A stretch of 56,887 bases of DNA. It comes from Psychrobacter sp. GP33. Lineage in GTDB: Bacteria > Pseudomonadota > Gammaproteobacteria > Pseudomonadales > Moraxellaceae. The stretch is from the NCBI RefSeq assembly GCF_014119005.1, contig NZ_JACGYX010000010.1, positions 1 to 56,887 on the forward strand. Direction: 5' to 3'. The position numbers and the translations under genes were made by a program. The notes under the pieces are model-generated. The model worked only from the letters and a program-made list of their open reading frames with translations, was not told where the DNA came from and did no database searches. Every line of letters starts with the position of its first letter. Within the stretch, counting starts at the first letter, position 1. This document shows positions 18,981 through 27,753 of the stretch, in pieces.

Positions 18981-19439
18981 ACTTGGTAAACTAAGAGGAC
19001 AGACTCTGATAAAGTCTAAAAGTCATCGGTGGTGATATGACTATTGAGACTCCACAATATACTTACTCCTACGATAGCGATCAGAATAACTTAGGTTTTT
19101 AATGCTAACTGTAGTGGCGTACTAAATTTGGATAATGTTTAAGAGAAGAGGTGCTGCACACAAAAAAGCCTGACAACCTAATGATCTGAACCTCATTGAA
19201 AAGAAATGAGCTCAAGCAAATTTTCTATGCCAAGGCTGGATGCAAAATGACTTATCTAAATTATTTTATGATATTTGCCCTAGCCATAACAATATTATTT
19301 TGAACTGACTATAATTTGATATGATGGGGAATATAAAATAATGCGAAATAACTCTCAAGTGAAGATTTGAATTTAGAAGTATTGATACTATCGCCAGCGT
19401 TTGATTACATTTACCTGAATACCAAGAGCAGGATGAAAT
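18981..19439. other. Intergenic junction upstream of the AT-rich glycosyltransferase pair
   Basis: These 460 bp hold no recognisable gene. TATAAT- and TATGAT-like elements near 19310-19325 could form the promoter of the following operon, but spacing to a -35 box is not convincing. The break in IS similarity near 18965 suggests a recombination join. Confidence 0.4.
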
Positions 19440-21479
19440 ATGAACCAATTTGTGAAGCTAAGAAAAACTTTCTTTAAAAATAATAGTGCCTATGATTTCA
19501 CACCGGTTTTGATCAAAAATGTAATGAGTGTTGAAAATCAATTAAAAATAATTGAAGAAAATTTTTTGAGTAGATTTGATAATATTAATGAAATCAATAA
19601 AGGTAATGAACTCGATGAAAGCAAGCTTAAAGAACTTTTATCTTATTTGGGAGAAAACCCTTACACTGATAGATTCACAATAGACACAATTCTTAAGGAG
19701 TATAGTGCCTATCCAAAAGAAAAAATTGAAAGTCTTATTGGGAAAGAACTTGAAAATACAGATAACAATAAAGACAAAATATATCATTTGTTAGATCTAA
19801 ACTTAGAAATAAATTCTGATATATTATCACTAGATTCTACTGTAGGAATGATTGAAAAATACAAGGATGACTTTGATATTATCACTTTATTATTTGAGTC
19901 TTTAAAGCAGTTTAACTTGAAGGCATCGAAAGAATATTTATACAATCAAATAAAAATAGATTATCCTACAACGATAAAAATTCAAATACTAGCTCTGCTG
20001 GATCATTTTTATTCAATTGATAATTTAGATTTAACCTTAATAAGAGATGAGATTAGGGTTAAAGGTAGTCTTATCTTTGTCAACGATTATATTAAATTTT
20101 TAAAAGGTAAGCATCAACGAGAAAAAAATGGTGTTGTTATTTTACAATCTATGTTCTATGGAGATTTTGAAGATAGTGGTAAAGGAAATAATGGAGGTCT
20201 TGCAATTCTTTTAAAAATTTTGGGTAGTGAGGTATCCTTTGATGAAAGAATTGACCGAGTTATAACAATAACCATAAGTGATGTCAGTGAGAAACCATTT
20301 ATGGTTAATTATCAAGACAATCATTTATTTGTTCGACTGCCTGCGTACCTCAATAGAGCAGTGAGGGATCCGTTTTTAAAAAGAGAACTATTTACTAAAC
20401 GTTACATTAAAAATTATCTTGAAAAGCTAGATACTCAGCCCGATTTATTCCATGTCCGATATCTAGATAATGCATCTGTTGCGGTTGCAAAATTAAGTAA
20501 AGAATTAAATAAAAAGTTAGTCTTAACATTAGCACCCGATCCACATCGTAATATGATTGATGAAGAAGGTGTATTAAAAAAATTTTCTTTTGACGAAATT
20601 CAAATCTTAGCAAATAAGATAGCAATCGGTGATAACTTAATTTTTGAAAGTGATAAAGTTTTAGGCATTGGTGCTGGAAAAGTAAACAAAGAACTACACT
20701 TATACTTTCCACAATTCACGCATTATAATATCAAGGACAAAGTTAAAATGATTGCAGAAGGTATTAAGACAGACGAAGATATGTTTAAAGATAAAGAAGA
20801 TGTCGACGTATGCAACCTTAGCGAATTGATTGGAATCCATCCAAGTTTCTGCGATAAACCTATCATCTTAAATGTTGGTAGACTTGCAAAGATAAAAGGA
20901 CAAGTTAATTTATTTAAAGCATGGTCAAATTCTAAATTAAATAAAAATTATAATTTGTTGATTATTGGTGGGGATTTAGAAAACCCTAATAAAGATGAAA
21001 AAGAAATTATTGATTTTTTTAATCAAGAAATAAAGGATCGACCTGAATTAAAAGATAAGTTCTACCACAAAGGTGCACTACATAACGATAAAATAAAGTT
21101 AATAGAAAAAAGCATCAAGAAAAAGACGTTTGACTTTCCGCATATTTACCTTGCATCAAGTATTAAAGAAGAATTTGGGATCGCAATCTTAGAAGCAATG
21201 TCTCGAGGTTTTCTCATTATCGCACCAATTAAAGGTGGCGTAAAAAGTTATATTAGAAATAGAGAAAACGGATTTTTAATTGATACTTCTAGCTCTAAAA
21301 CGATTGCGAGAGCAACAGAAAAAATTCTCTATAATTCTGATATAAGCACAAAAGAATTTAGAGAAATTCAAAAATTAGGTAAAGGTACAATCGAAAAAGA
21401 ATTCTCAATTGATAAAATTGCTAAAACTTTTACTGATACCTATCTTTCAGTACTAGGAGATAAAGAAAATGAAGTATAG
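19440..21479 (+). CDS. Two-domain GT4-family glycosyltransferase with unknown N-terminal region
   Basis: This 679-residue protein has an alpha-helical, Lys/Glu/Asn-rich N-terminal region (about residues 1-225) that I do not recognise. A GT-B fold like sucrose-synthase-type GT4 enzymes follows. The Gly-rich acceptor loop (GDFEDSGKGNNGG) lies near residue 241, a Rossmann start ILNVGRLAKIKGQ near 478, and the donor-site E-x7-E motif (EEFGIAILEAMSRG) near 580. No signal or membrane helix is seen. It is translationally coupled to the next gene (11-bp overlap). Its AT-rich composition and Lys-AAA/Asn-AAT-dominated codons differ from the flanking core genes, indicating acquisition, perhaps from a Firmicute-like source. 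The substrate is unknown. Confidence 0.8.
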   Translation: MNQFVKLRKTFFKNNSAYDFTPVLIKNVMSVENQLKIIEENFLSRFDNINEINKGNELDESKLKELLSYLGENPYTDRFTIDTILKEYSAYPKEKIESLIGKELENTDNNKDKIYHLLDLNLEINSDILSLDSTVGMIEKYKDDFDIITLLFESLKQFNLKASKEYLYNQIKIDYPTTIKIQILALLDHFYSIDNLDLTLIRDEIRVKGSLIFVNDYIKFLKGKHQREKNGVVILQSMFYGDFEDSGKGNNGGLAILLKILGSEVSFDERIDRVITITISDVSEKPFMVNYQDNHLFVRLPAYLNRAVRDPFLKRELFTKRYIKNYLEKLDTQPDLFHVRYLDNASVAVAKLSKELNKKLVLTLAPDPHRNMIDEEGVLKKFSFDEIQILANKIAIGDNLIFESDKVLGIGAGKVNKELHLYFPQFTHYNIKDKVKMIAEGIKTDEDMFKDKEDVDVCNLSELIGIHPSFCDKPIILNVGRLAKIKGQVNLFKAWSNSKLNKNYNLLIIGGDLENPNKDEKEIIDFFNQEIKDRPELKDKFYHKGALHNDKIKLIEKSIKKKTFDFPHIYLASSIKEEFGIAILEAMSRGFLIIAPIKGGVKSYIRNRENGFLIDTSSSKTIARATEKILYNSDISTKEFREIQKLGKGTIEKEFSIDKIAKTFTDTYLSVLGDKENEV

Positions 21480-22770
21480 TTCTATATTTTTTATTAGTCC
21501 ACCATTTTATTCTCATTTCAATCCATTGTTAAACTTAGCAAAAAGTTTTAATAAATTAGGTGTCAAAATTTATATGGGTTGCAGCATAGAATTTAAAGAT
21601 CAAGTTGAGGGTGAAGGAATAGAATTTTATGAAATTGATATTAGTGCAAATAAAAATACTCAAAAGGCAGAGAGTACAGATCAACCAGATTCTGAAAAAG
21701 AACGCTTAGAAGAGTTTTTTGAATCAACTAAAAAAGGAGCGGTTGAGACGTTAATAACTCAATCAAGACACCGTAAAGCAGATATGCTTTATGATCCACA
21801 TAAATTAATCGATGATATCCAGAGGATTGATGAAACGTTTAACGTTGATTTATATGTTGTAGATATTTTATCTTACAGCGTCACTTTAGCACTCTATTCA
21901 TTAGATTTAGATTTTATAACCTTTTGTCCACCACATCCTTACACAATTCCAGATGAAGGAATGAATTATGGAATACCTAAACACTGGCCTTCTGCTATAA
22001 AGCTAGAAGAAAGCGATTTAGACAGATTAAGAGCTGAGTCAAAAGCCACACAAAAAGAATTTACAGAAGTTTTTAACAAGATTGTTTCTGAAAAGAATTT
22101 GGCTCACCCGATTGATAATACATTTAGTTTAGTTTCTGATATTGCGGTTATTTACAACTACTTTGATTTTAATAATCAGGAAGAATTAGAAACCATGCCT
22201 TATAAAATTTATGCAGGGCATAGTTTTAAAGGACGCAATTTAGACAATGATTGGAAAAATATTGTAGATAATGATCAAAAGAAGATACTTATTACACTAG
22301 GAACCTTTTTATCCAATCGTAAAGACGTTTTAGATAAACTAATTAAGTCAGCAAGAAAACAGTATCCAGAAGCAATTATTATTGTTTCTGCTGGAGCAAA
22401 CGCAAAAGCCTTAGAAAAACACAGTTCAGATAAAACAATCATATCTGATTTTATACCTCAAATTGCCTTAATGCCATGGATTGATTTAGTTATATTCCAT
22501 GGTGGTTGCAATACTTTAACCGAGGCGATGTATTATGGAAAGGAAATGATTATCTTGCCGTTTTCAAGTGACCAATTCAATATAGCTTATGATATTGAAC
22601 AAAAAGAATTAGGTGCAACCCTAGATCCTAATAATTTTGATCATCACGATATGGTGTCTGCTTTTAAACAGGTAGAACAAGTTTCAAAAGATAAGCTCAA
22701 ATATTACAGTGAGATTAGCCAAAGTAGAGGCAGTGACTTTGCAGCAAAAACAGTATTAGGGCTAAAATAA
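21469..22770 (+). CDS. GT1-family (UGT/MGT-like) glycosyltransferase
   Basis: This 433-residue GT-B enzyme starts with FFISPPFYSHFNPLLNLAKS, the acceptor-side start of macrolide/zeaxanthin-type glycosyltransferases. The donor signature FHGGCNTLTEAMYYGKEMII then PFSSDQ lies near residue 345. Such enzymes glycosylate small hydrophobic molecules or lipids with UDP- or dTDP-sugars. It overlaps the upstream GT4 gene by 11 bp and shares its very AT-rich composition, so the two probably act in sequence on one acceptor. No resistance, carotenoid or lipid gene next to it points to the target. Confidence 0.85.
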   Translation: MKYSSIFFISPPFYSHFNPLLNLAKSFNKLGVKIYMGCSIEFKDQVEGEGIEFYEIDISANKNTQKAESTDQPDSEKERLEEFFESTKKGAVETLITQSRHRKADMLYDPHKLIDDIQRIDETFNVDLYVVDILSYSVTLALYSLDLDFITFCPPHPYTIPDEGMNYGIPKHWPSAIKLEESDLDRLRAESKATQKEFTEVFNKIVSEKNLAHPIDNTFSLVSDIAVIYNYFDFNNQEELETMPYKIYAGHSFKGRNLDNDWKNIVDNDQKKILITLGTFLSNRKDVLDKLIKSARKQYPEAIIIVSAGANAKALEKHSSDKTIISDFIPQIALMPWIDLVIFHGGCNTLTEAMYYGKEMIILPFSSDQFNIAYDIEQKELGATLDPNNFDHHDMVSAFKQVEQVSKDKLKYYSEISQSRGSDFAAKTVLGLK

Positions 22771-22977
22771 TATTTTACAGAGCATGTTAATTGTGACAGA
22801 TTATAAATACCATAAAGAGAAGGCGAGAGACAAGCTTAGCGACCCTTCAGTAACTGATCTACGCTGTAAACCCCGTAGAAAATAACTTGGGAGATTTTAA
22901 GCATACCGCTTAATAATAATCTATGCTATCGATTTAGTAATCATGCAATCCGTATCTAACATAAGTAGTTCGATGCC

Positions 22978-22994
22978 TGTATAGCGCACCGAAC
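22978..22994 (+). repeat. 17-bp dispersed motif, copy 1
   Basis: TGTATAGCGCACCGAAC occurs here, again with one change at 26487-26503 on the minus strand, and as its first 15 bp at 32967-32981. All are in non-coding DNA next to element debris. The sequence could be the end of a lost insertion element. Confidence 0.6.
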
Positions 22995-23023
22995 ATATAC
23001 TGATAACTCATTGAGTGAATATA

Positions 23024-23113
23024 CTACTTTGAAAATGGGTTTAGAGACTGAATAGGGATCAGTCCTAAAAAGGCAGCAGCCTGAGACGCTTTAGTAAAGT
23101 TTTTATCGTGCAT
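23024..23113 (-). pseudogene. Fragment resembling an IS110-type transposase
   Basis: About 29 codons on the minus strand read MHDKNFTKASQAAAFLGLIP, resembling the C-terminal segment of IS110-family transposases (a QAAAFLGL-type motif). It is followed by unrelated residues and a stop at 23024. Upstream the match ends abruptly at 23113, where GC-rich DNA begins. Confidence 0.45.
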
Positions 23114-23357
23114 GAGGGACAGCATGTCTCGAGACAATAACACCGACGCCGTTACTCGTTTGTAGCAGATCTTGATCTTGCTTATTCTTGGACACGCAAC
23201 ATGTCATGCCTACCGTGTCCTTAATTCGTTGAACGAAGACCTTGATCCGCAGAGTGAAGAACGTGAAGAGCGCGAAACCGATTGAGCAAGACCACTGCCG
23301 TCTCACGCCTATTATGGCGGCGGTCATTGGCTTAAACGCAGGCCTAGGGTCAGGATA
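23114..23357. other. GC-rich segment of foreign composition, no gene assigned
   Basis: Base composition jumps here and stays high to about 24247. A plus-strand frame from 23166 to 23286 ends with VLNSLNEDLDPQSEEREERE, which reads like a true acidic protein C-terminus, but its beginning is lost and the family is not recognised. A minus-strand frame over the same bases looks like a shadow. Confidence 0.4.
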
Positions 23358-24137
23358 CTAAACTTGTCTGGTCACGGATACCGATTGGTTGACCAATTCC
23401 ATGGATCCGAACGCGGTTAAGAACGCGACGCTGGACGCGTCAGATCCAACACCGATGCGAGCCATCGTGTCGGCATCTGCCATGCCGGTCGGATCAATGA
23501 GATGCCAGCTCCCCGCGAGATAGACCTCGGCCACGGCATGAAAGTCCTGTGGCGTTACATCGGGTGCATAAACACTCACGAACCTGGCCGGTATCGACGA
23601 CGCGCGCGCTAGTGTCACGAGAACATGCGCGAAGTCGCGGCATACGCCCTGACGTTGAACAAAGGTATCGAGTGCGGTAGTTTGTACGTTGCTCGATCCA
23701 GGCACATAGCTAAACCTCGACTCGATCCAATCACGCATCGCCGTAACCCTTGCGCCACCTGCAAGATTGCCAAACTCGGCGTCCACGAAGGCTTGGAACT
23801 GGTCTGACGGGCAATAGCGAGACGGCATCAAATGCTTGATCGTCTCTCCGGGCAAAAGATGGAGGGGCGCTTGAGGCAGTGCCGATATATCCAAGGCAGG
23901 ACGGTCAACGGCAATTTCTGCGATGTAAGTGCAGCTAAAATCCCCTTCGGCTCGGATCCAAATCCGCTCTCCTATGTCATCATCGGCGGCGACCCGTGAA
24001 AAATACGCAACGTCTGATGTCCAAATCTCGGCAGATCGAAGCCGCTGATCCACAAGATCGGCGGCTTCGATCTGAAGCAAAAGATCCATCGGTGCGGAGA
24101 GCCGATAATGGAGTTTGACATTAAGTTTCAGGATCAT
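23358..24137 (-). CDS. Transglutaminase-like (cysteine protease fold) protein, alphaproteobacterial type
   Basis: This 259-residue protein has a beta-rich N-terminal domain and a transglutaminase-like core. The catalytic Cys is in RQGVCRDFAHVLVTLAR, the His in PQDFHAVAEVYL and the Asp in WHLIDPTGMA. Such bacterial proteins may be peptidases or amidases; the substrate is unknown. The ATG at 24137 has a GAGAG-type ribosome site; a longer reading from 24212 is possible. Its GC-rich codons contrast sharply with everything around it, and the style resembles alphaproteobacterial (for example sphingomonad) homologues. It sits between an IS110-like scrap and an IS3 end, which indicates transfer. Confidence 0.82.
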   Translation of the reverse strand: MILKLNVKLHYRLSAPMDLLLQIEAADLVDQRLRSAEIWTSDVAYFSRVAADDDIGERIWIRAEGDFSCTYIAEIAVDRPALDISALPQAPLHLLPGETIKHLMPSRYCPSDQFQAFVDAEFGNLAGGARVTAMRDWIESRFSYVPGSSNVQTTALDTFVQRQGVCRDFAHVLVTLARASSIPARFVSVYAPDVTPQDFHAVAEVYLAGSWHLIDPTGMADADTMARIGVGSDASSVAFLTAFGSMELVNQSVSVTRQV

Positions 24138-24250
24138 ATTCGAACTCTCTAAGGGTATTGATCTGGCGGGCTGACGATCGCGTAGGACTTTCTGAACGGC
24201 GCGAGGCGACACCTAAGCCGCGCAGGTCTATCGAAACCGGGATCTTTTGC

Positions 24251-24741
24251 AATGAACCGCCCCGACTATATCAGAGACTGGTTTACTTGAATCAGGCAGT
24301 AATGTCTGACAGGGTTAAATTATCATAATACCGCTTTTCAAATTCAAAAGGTGAGACATAACCAATTGCACTATGCAGTCGGGCTTTATTAAACCTGAGA
24401 AGCGTTAAAAATCGATTAATTATCGATTTAGCTTCGCAAGACAAGAGCTGTGCTCGCAGTGCCACCCATTCAAGGGTTGCCAGTTCAACATCGTTCACCA
24501 CATGCCACTACTCTTTTAGGTACTAAATCACCTCAGACTTATATAGCCCGTTGACGGTTTCAGCCAAGGCATTATTGTATGAATCGCCTGTTGTGCCAAC
24601 GAAAGTAATCACGCCGCAATCAGCCATTTTATTCGTATAGCGCATGGATAGATACTGAACGCTGCGATCGCTATGATGAATCACTTCTTTGGGCTTGTTT
24701 CTGTCTGCTAGCGCTTGATTTAACGCTGCCATTGTTTCCAT
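24251..24741 (-). mobile_element. IS3-family remnant 2 (disrupted transposase OrfB C-terminus)
   Basis: The same end TGAACCGCCCCGAC as at 18561 starts at 24251, followed by the same OrfB C-terminal region in the same orientation. It is split into two frames near 24501-24523 by frameshift, and carries a 63-bp extra segment (24396-24457). Catalytic-region motifs such as HHSDRSVQYLS, SYNNALAET and FNKARLHSAIGYVSPFEFE remain. The first Asp and OrfA are absent, so it is non-functional. Confidence 0.87.
24396..24457. repeat. Palindromic 62-bp insertion inside the IS3 remnant
   Basis: Compared with remnant 1, this copy has 62 extra bases plus one more G, exactly 63 in total. Within the insert AAATCGAT and ATCGATTT flank a 5-bp centre, and outer arms GAAGC and GCTTC extend the hairpin. 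The insert keeps the transposase frame open, adding 21 residues between LEWV and FNKARLH. Confidence 0.7.
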
Positions 24742-24937
24742 AACAAATAATTATGACAAACAACCTATACTGATCGGTTATCTGAAAACGCTAGCTACTT
24801 AACATGTAGTGGCTATCAAGATATAACTCATCTACATGACCAAATGTTCACACCTTTTAAAAGTAGAGAGACTTTAAATTACTAGACTATTACAAAAAAC
24901 TGAATCCTCATTTAGACAGATTCTATATTCTAATTAA

Positions 24938-25045
24938 GTAAAAAATGGTTCTGATAAAGTGTTTAAAATAATCGCTCAGCGCTATCGTAACCGTCGTTTG
25001 TATCATCAGCCATTTACTTTTTATTTCAGTCTAAAACCAATTTAA
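24938..25045 (+). pseudogene. C-terminal scrap of an IS5-family transposase
   Basis: After an in-frame stop, 35 codons read ...DKVFKIIAQRYRNRRLYHQP and end at 25045. The KI(I/L)xxRYRNRR motif is typical of the C-terminus of IS5-family transposases. The rest of the element is missing. The scrap lies 12 bp before the next gene, so that gene's upstream region has been replaced. Confidence 0.5.
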
Positions 25046-25057
25046 GAAGGTATCTCA

Positions 25058-25417
25058 ATGGAAAAGCTAGAATCACACCGCGTATTATTTTGTATAGGTA
25101 TTAACCAAAACTTTATGGATGCTCCGATAGAAGAGATGAAGCAAGTTTGGCAGGCATTTAGCCAAATGATACAGAACATTCACGAATTACCGGGGTTAAA
25201 CATTCTAGGTATTATGGATGACGACCGTCTACAAGTAGGCGCCGTCTCAACCGCGCCTTGGATGGCTTATATCATGGCTGACGTACCAGATATCGAAACC
25301 ATTATCGCCGCTTGTAACTTCTTTAGAACGGTTCCTGTTGGTGACGGCACTTATAAATTATGGAAATATTGTAAGATTGAAGCCCGTATCGGTAGAGAAT
25401 TGGTTGTTCCTGAATAG
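25058..25417 (+). CDS. Small conserved protein, possibly IacB-like ferredoxin-fold
   Basis: This 119-residue soluble protein contains VLFCIGINQNFMDAPIEEMK, a central hydrophobic strand and a DGTYKLWKYCKIEARIGREL end. The alternation of strands and helices suggests a dimeric ferredoxin-like (Dabb/EthD-like) fold. Small proteins of this kind accompany short-chain dehydrogenases in aromatic-catabolism clusters, for example iacB near iacE in indole-acetate degradation, but I cannot confirm homology. A good ribosome site (AAGAAGG) precedes the ATG. It is 38 bp upstream of an SDR gene in the same direction. Confidence 0.6.
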   Translation: MEKLESHRVLFCIGINQNFMDAPIEEMKQVWQAFSQMIQNIHELPGLNILGIMDDDRLQVGAVSTAPWMAYIMADVPDIETIIAACNFFRTVPVGDGTYKLWKYCKIEARIGRELVVPE

Positions 25418-25455
25418 TTCACTTGTGAAGAGAAAGTTATTAAAAGAGAGCCATA

Positions 25456-26199
25456 ATGAAAGATGTCATTGTAATCACTGGTGCTGCACAAGGCTTAGGT
25501 GAATATATCGCCAAAGCGCTTATCAGTAACGGTTTTCGCGTAGCAATAACCGATGTTAATGAGCAAAAGGCAATCGAGACAGCCAGGAAACTCGATCCTG
25601 ATAGTGATACTGCGGTTGGGTTTAAGTTAGATGTGACCAAAAAACAGGATTTTGAGCAAGTATTATTGAATGTCGAAGCGCATTTTGGACAAGTGAACGG
25701 TCTTGTTAACAACGCAGCGCTTACTTTAATGACGCCTGTAATGGAGGTATCTGCCGAGGAGTTCGATAAGGTTATCAACGTTAACCTGCGCGGTACGTTA
25801 TTTGGTTGCCAAGTATTTGGCGCTTATCTTGCAGAAAAAGGTTACGGTCGTATTGTTAATATGGCGTCATTAGCAGGTCAAAACGGCGGTGCGGCAGCCA
25901 GTGTCCATTATGCTTCGAGCAAAGGTGGCATTCTGACCATGACCAAGGTGTTTGCGAGCAATTTAGCAGCAAATGGCGTTACCGTGAATGCAGTTGCCCC
26001 TGGTCCTATAGATTTACCAATTGTATATGAGCTGGTTCCGCCTGATAAACTGCAACATTTATTAGAAAATATTATCCCTGTAAAAGCCTTGGGTAGTCCC
26101 AGTTTTATTGGAAATATTGTCGCTCAGTTACTGCAACGTGATGCGTTTGGGGTGACGGGGTCAACGTGGGATATGAATGGTGGATTATTTATGCGTTAA
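25456..26199 (+). CDS. Short-chain dehydrogenase/reductase (SDR)
   Basis: This 247-residue classical SDR has the cofactor motif TGAAQGLG (residues 8-15), an Asp at the end of beta-2 (AITDVNE) favouring NAD(H), and NNAALTLM. The catalytic Ser is in NMASLAGQNGG and the Tyr-x3-Lys in YASSKGG. The C-terminus (GSTWDMNGGLFMR) is complete. Likely a cytoplasmic alcohol/ketone oxidoreductase working with the small protein encoded 38 bp upstream. The substrate is unknown; an IacE-like role is one possibility. Confidence 0.85.
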   Translation: MKDVIVITGAAQGLGEYIAKALISNGFRVAITDVNEQKAIETARKLDPDSDTAVGFKLDVTKKQDFEQVLLNVEAHFGQVNGLVNNAALTLMTPVMEVSAEEFDKVINVNLRGTLFGCQVFGAYLAEKGYGRIVNMASLAGQNGGAAASVHYASSKGGILTMTKVFASNLAANGVTVNAVAPGPIDLPIVYELVPPDKLQHLLENIIPVKALGSPSFIGNIVAQLLQRDAFGVTGSTWDMNGGLFMR

Positions 26200-26277
26200 C
26201 AATGACTGATACAACTCTAATTTATTGGTAGTGCGGGACGGGAAATTTTAATGATGACTTTTAAGTAAAGGTACTAG

Positions 26278-26397
26278 TTATATACTACGGTTTTTGCGTT
26301 TCGTATACCATGCTCCAGTGAGGCTAGCTATCAAAACCAATAATTTAGCTAATAGTTTACCTAAAATAAACTGATGCCGTAAAACCACTTTAACCAC
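26278..26397 (-). CDS. Possible 39-residue single-helix membrane protein
   Basis: A GTG-started frame encodes a basic peptide with one hydrophobic helix (LGKLLAKLLVLIASLTGAWY) and a KRKNRS tail, an inside-positive small membrane protein pattern. No strong ribosome site is visible and it may be a fragment of a lost gene. It lies in the otherwise empty region between the SDR and polyketide synthase genes. Confidence 0.25.
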   Translation of the reverse strand: MVKVVLRHQFILGKLLAKLLVLIASLTGAWYTKRKNRSI

Positions 26398-26664
26398 CCT
26401 ATCGTTAACCTATACCCCAGCAGAAACAGTGAAAACCGACTTCTTCTATCCAAAATCATTTGTCATAACGTTTGTTATGGGAGTACGTTCGGTGCGCTAT
26501 GCAAGCTTCAAAATATCGGCTAATTGTCTTGCTTACTAAGACTTAAGGTGGTGTTCTAAAAAGTATGCTGGTGTCAGAAAATGTATAGTATTTATATTTT
26601 AATAGGGTTGGTGGCAATAAACATGTAATACTGTTATTCGGTTTTTATAAAGCAGGATTTCAGG
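26398..26664. other. Region upstream of the type III polyketide synthase
   Basis: No gene was recognised. The region contains copy 2 of the 17-bp dispersed motif (26487-26503, minus strand). A TAATAC -10-like element lies near 26625, about 40 bp before the polyketide synthase ATG. Confidence 0.4.
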
Positions 26665-27753
26665 ATGAAAAGCAGTATTACCGCCATTGGAACCGCAGTC
26701 CCGCAGCATAAATTTACGCAAAGTGAAGCCGCAGAGCTCATTGCAGAACGGTTGCACTTGATTCCCGCAAAAAAAAGACTGCTTAGATTTATTTATAATG
26801 CGACGGGTATTGAATCGCGGCATAGTGTGCTCAGCGATATGGGGCATCTCTCAAATTCCAGAAGTGACGTATCATCACCTGATTTAACCACAGCAGGACG
26901 GATGGAGCTTTATAAAGAGCATGCGCTGCCGTTAGCCGTTTCTGCTATCAAGCAATGTATGGAGCAGTCGAATGCCACATTCGCCGATATCACACATGTT
27001 ATTACAGTCAGTTGTACAGGCATGTATGCGCCCGGCTTAGATATTGAAATTGTGCAGCAATTAAAGTTACGCACCGATGCCAAACGCACGGCAATCAATT
27101 TTATGGGATGTTACGGTGCCTTTAACGCGTTGAAGGTGGCAGATGATGCCTGTCGCGCGAATAAAGACGCTGTTGTTTTAGTTGTGAGTGTTGAACTTTG
27201 CAGTCTGCATTTTCAAAATGATGATGATTTGGATCATCTAGTTTCAAATGCTATTTTTGCAGACGGTGCAGCAGCGGCATTGATTCAGCCTATGGCTGAG
27301 AATCGGAAGAGCCTATCGATCGAGGCCTTCAATTGTGATTTATTACCACAGACCAGCGAAGATATGGCATGGCATATAGGAGATTCAGGGTTTGATATTG
27401 TTTTAAAATCCTATGTTCCAGAAGTGATTGAGTCAGGGATTGCGGAGTTTATGGAGAAACTATTGAGACAGGAAGCGATCACCGATGTTAATCACTATGC
27501 AATTCATCCAGGCGGCATGAAAATACTGCAAGCTTGTGAAACAGCGTTGAATATTACAAAAGACAAAAACAAGCATGCTTATCATGTGATGCGTGACTAT
27601 GGAAATATGTCATCAGCCACCATCTTGTTTGTTTTGAAAGAATTGATGGCTAATTTGACGGTTAAGAATCATCAAGAAACTATTTTTAGTTGCGCTTTTG
27701 GACCTGGATTAACCTTAGAATCAATGTTACTTAAGATAAACCAGCCGAATTAA
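26665..27753 (+). CDS. Type III polyketide synthase (chalcone-synthase-like)
   Basis: This 362-residue thiolase-fold enzyme has the complete type III PKS catalytic triad: Cys149 in NFMGCYGAF, His281 in HYAIHPGG and Asn314 in DYGNMSSAT. The closing GFGPG-type loop is CAFGPGLTLE. It should extend an acyl-CoA starter with malonyl-CoA and cyclise it, giving alkylpyrones, resorcinols or acylphloroglucinols. The product is not predictable here. It converges on, and overlaps by 4 bp, the oxidoreductase gene, beyond which lies a methyltransferase. A GGA-type ribosome site precedes the ATG. Confidence 0.93.
   Translation: MKSSITAIGTAVPQHKFTQSEAAELIAERLHLIPAKKRLLRFIYNATGIESRHSVLSDMGHLSNSRSDVSSPDLTTAGRMELYKEHALPLAVSAIKQCMEQSNATFADITHVITVSCTGMYAPGLDIEIVQQLKLRTDAKRTAINFMGCYGAFNALKVADDACRANKDAVVLVVSVELCSLHFQNDDDLDHLVSNAIFADGAAAALIQPMAENRKSLSIEAFNCDLLPQTSEDMAWHIGDSGFDIVLKSYVPEVIESGIAEFMEKLLRQEAITDVNHYAIHPGGMKILQACETALNITKDKNKHAYHVMRDYGNMSSATILFVLKELMANLTVKNHQETIFSCAFGPGLTLESMLLKINQPN

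Noticed and set aside
23103..23327. A minus-strand 74-codon frame in the GC-rich segment
   Set aside because: Cys/Arg-rich, with no family pattern. The opposite strand contains a more protein-like acidic C-terminus, so this frame is probably a GC-driven shadow.
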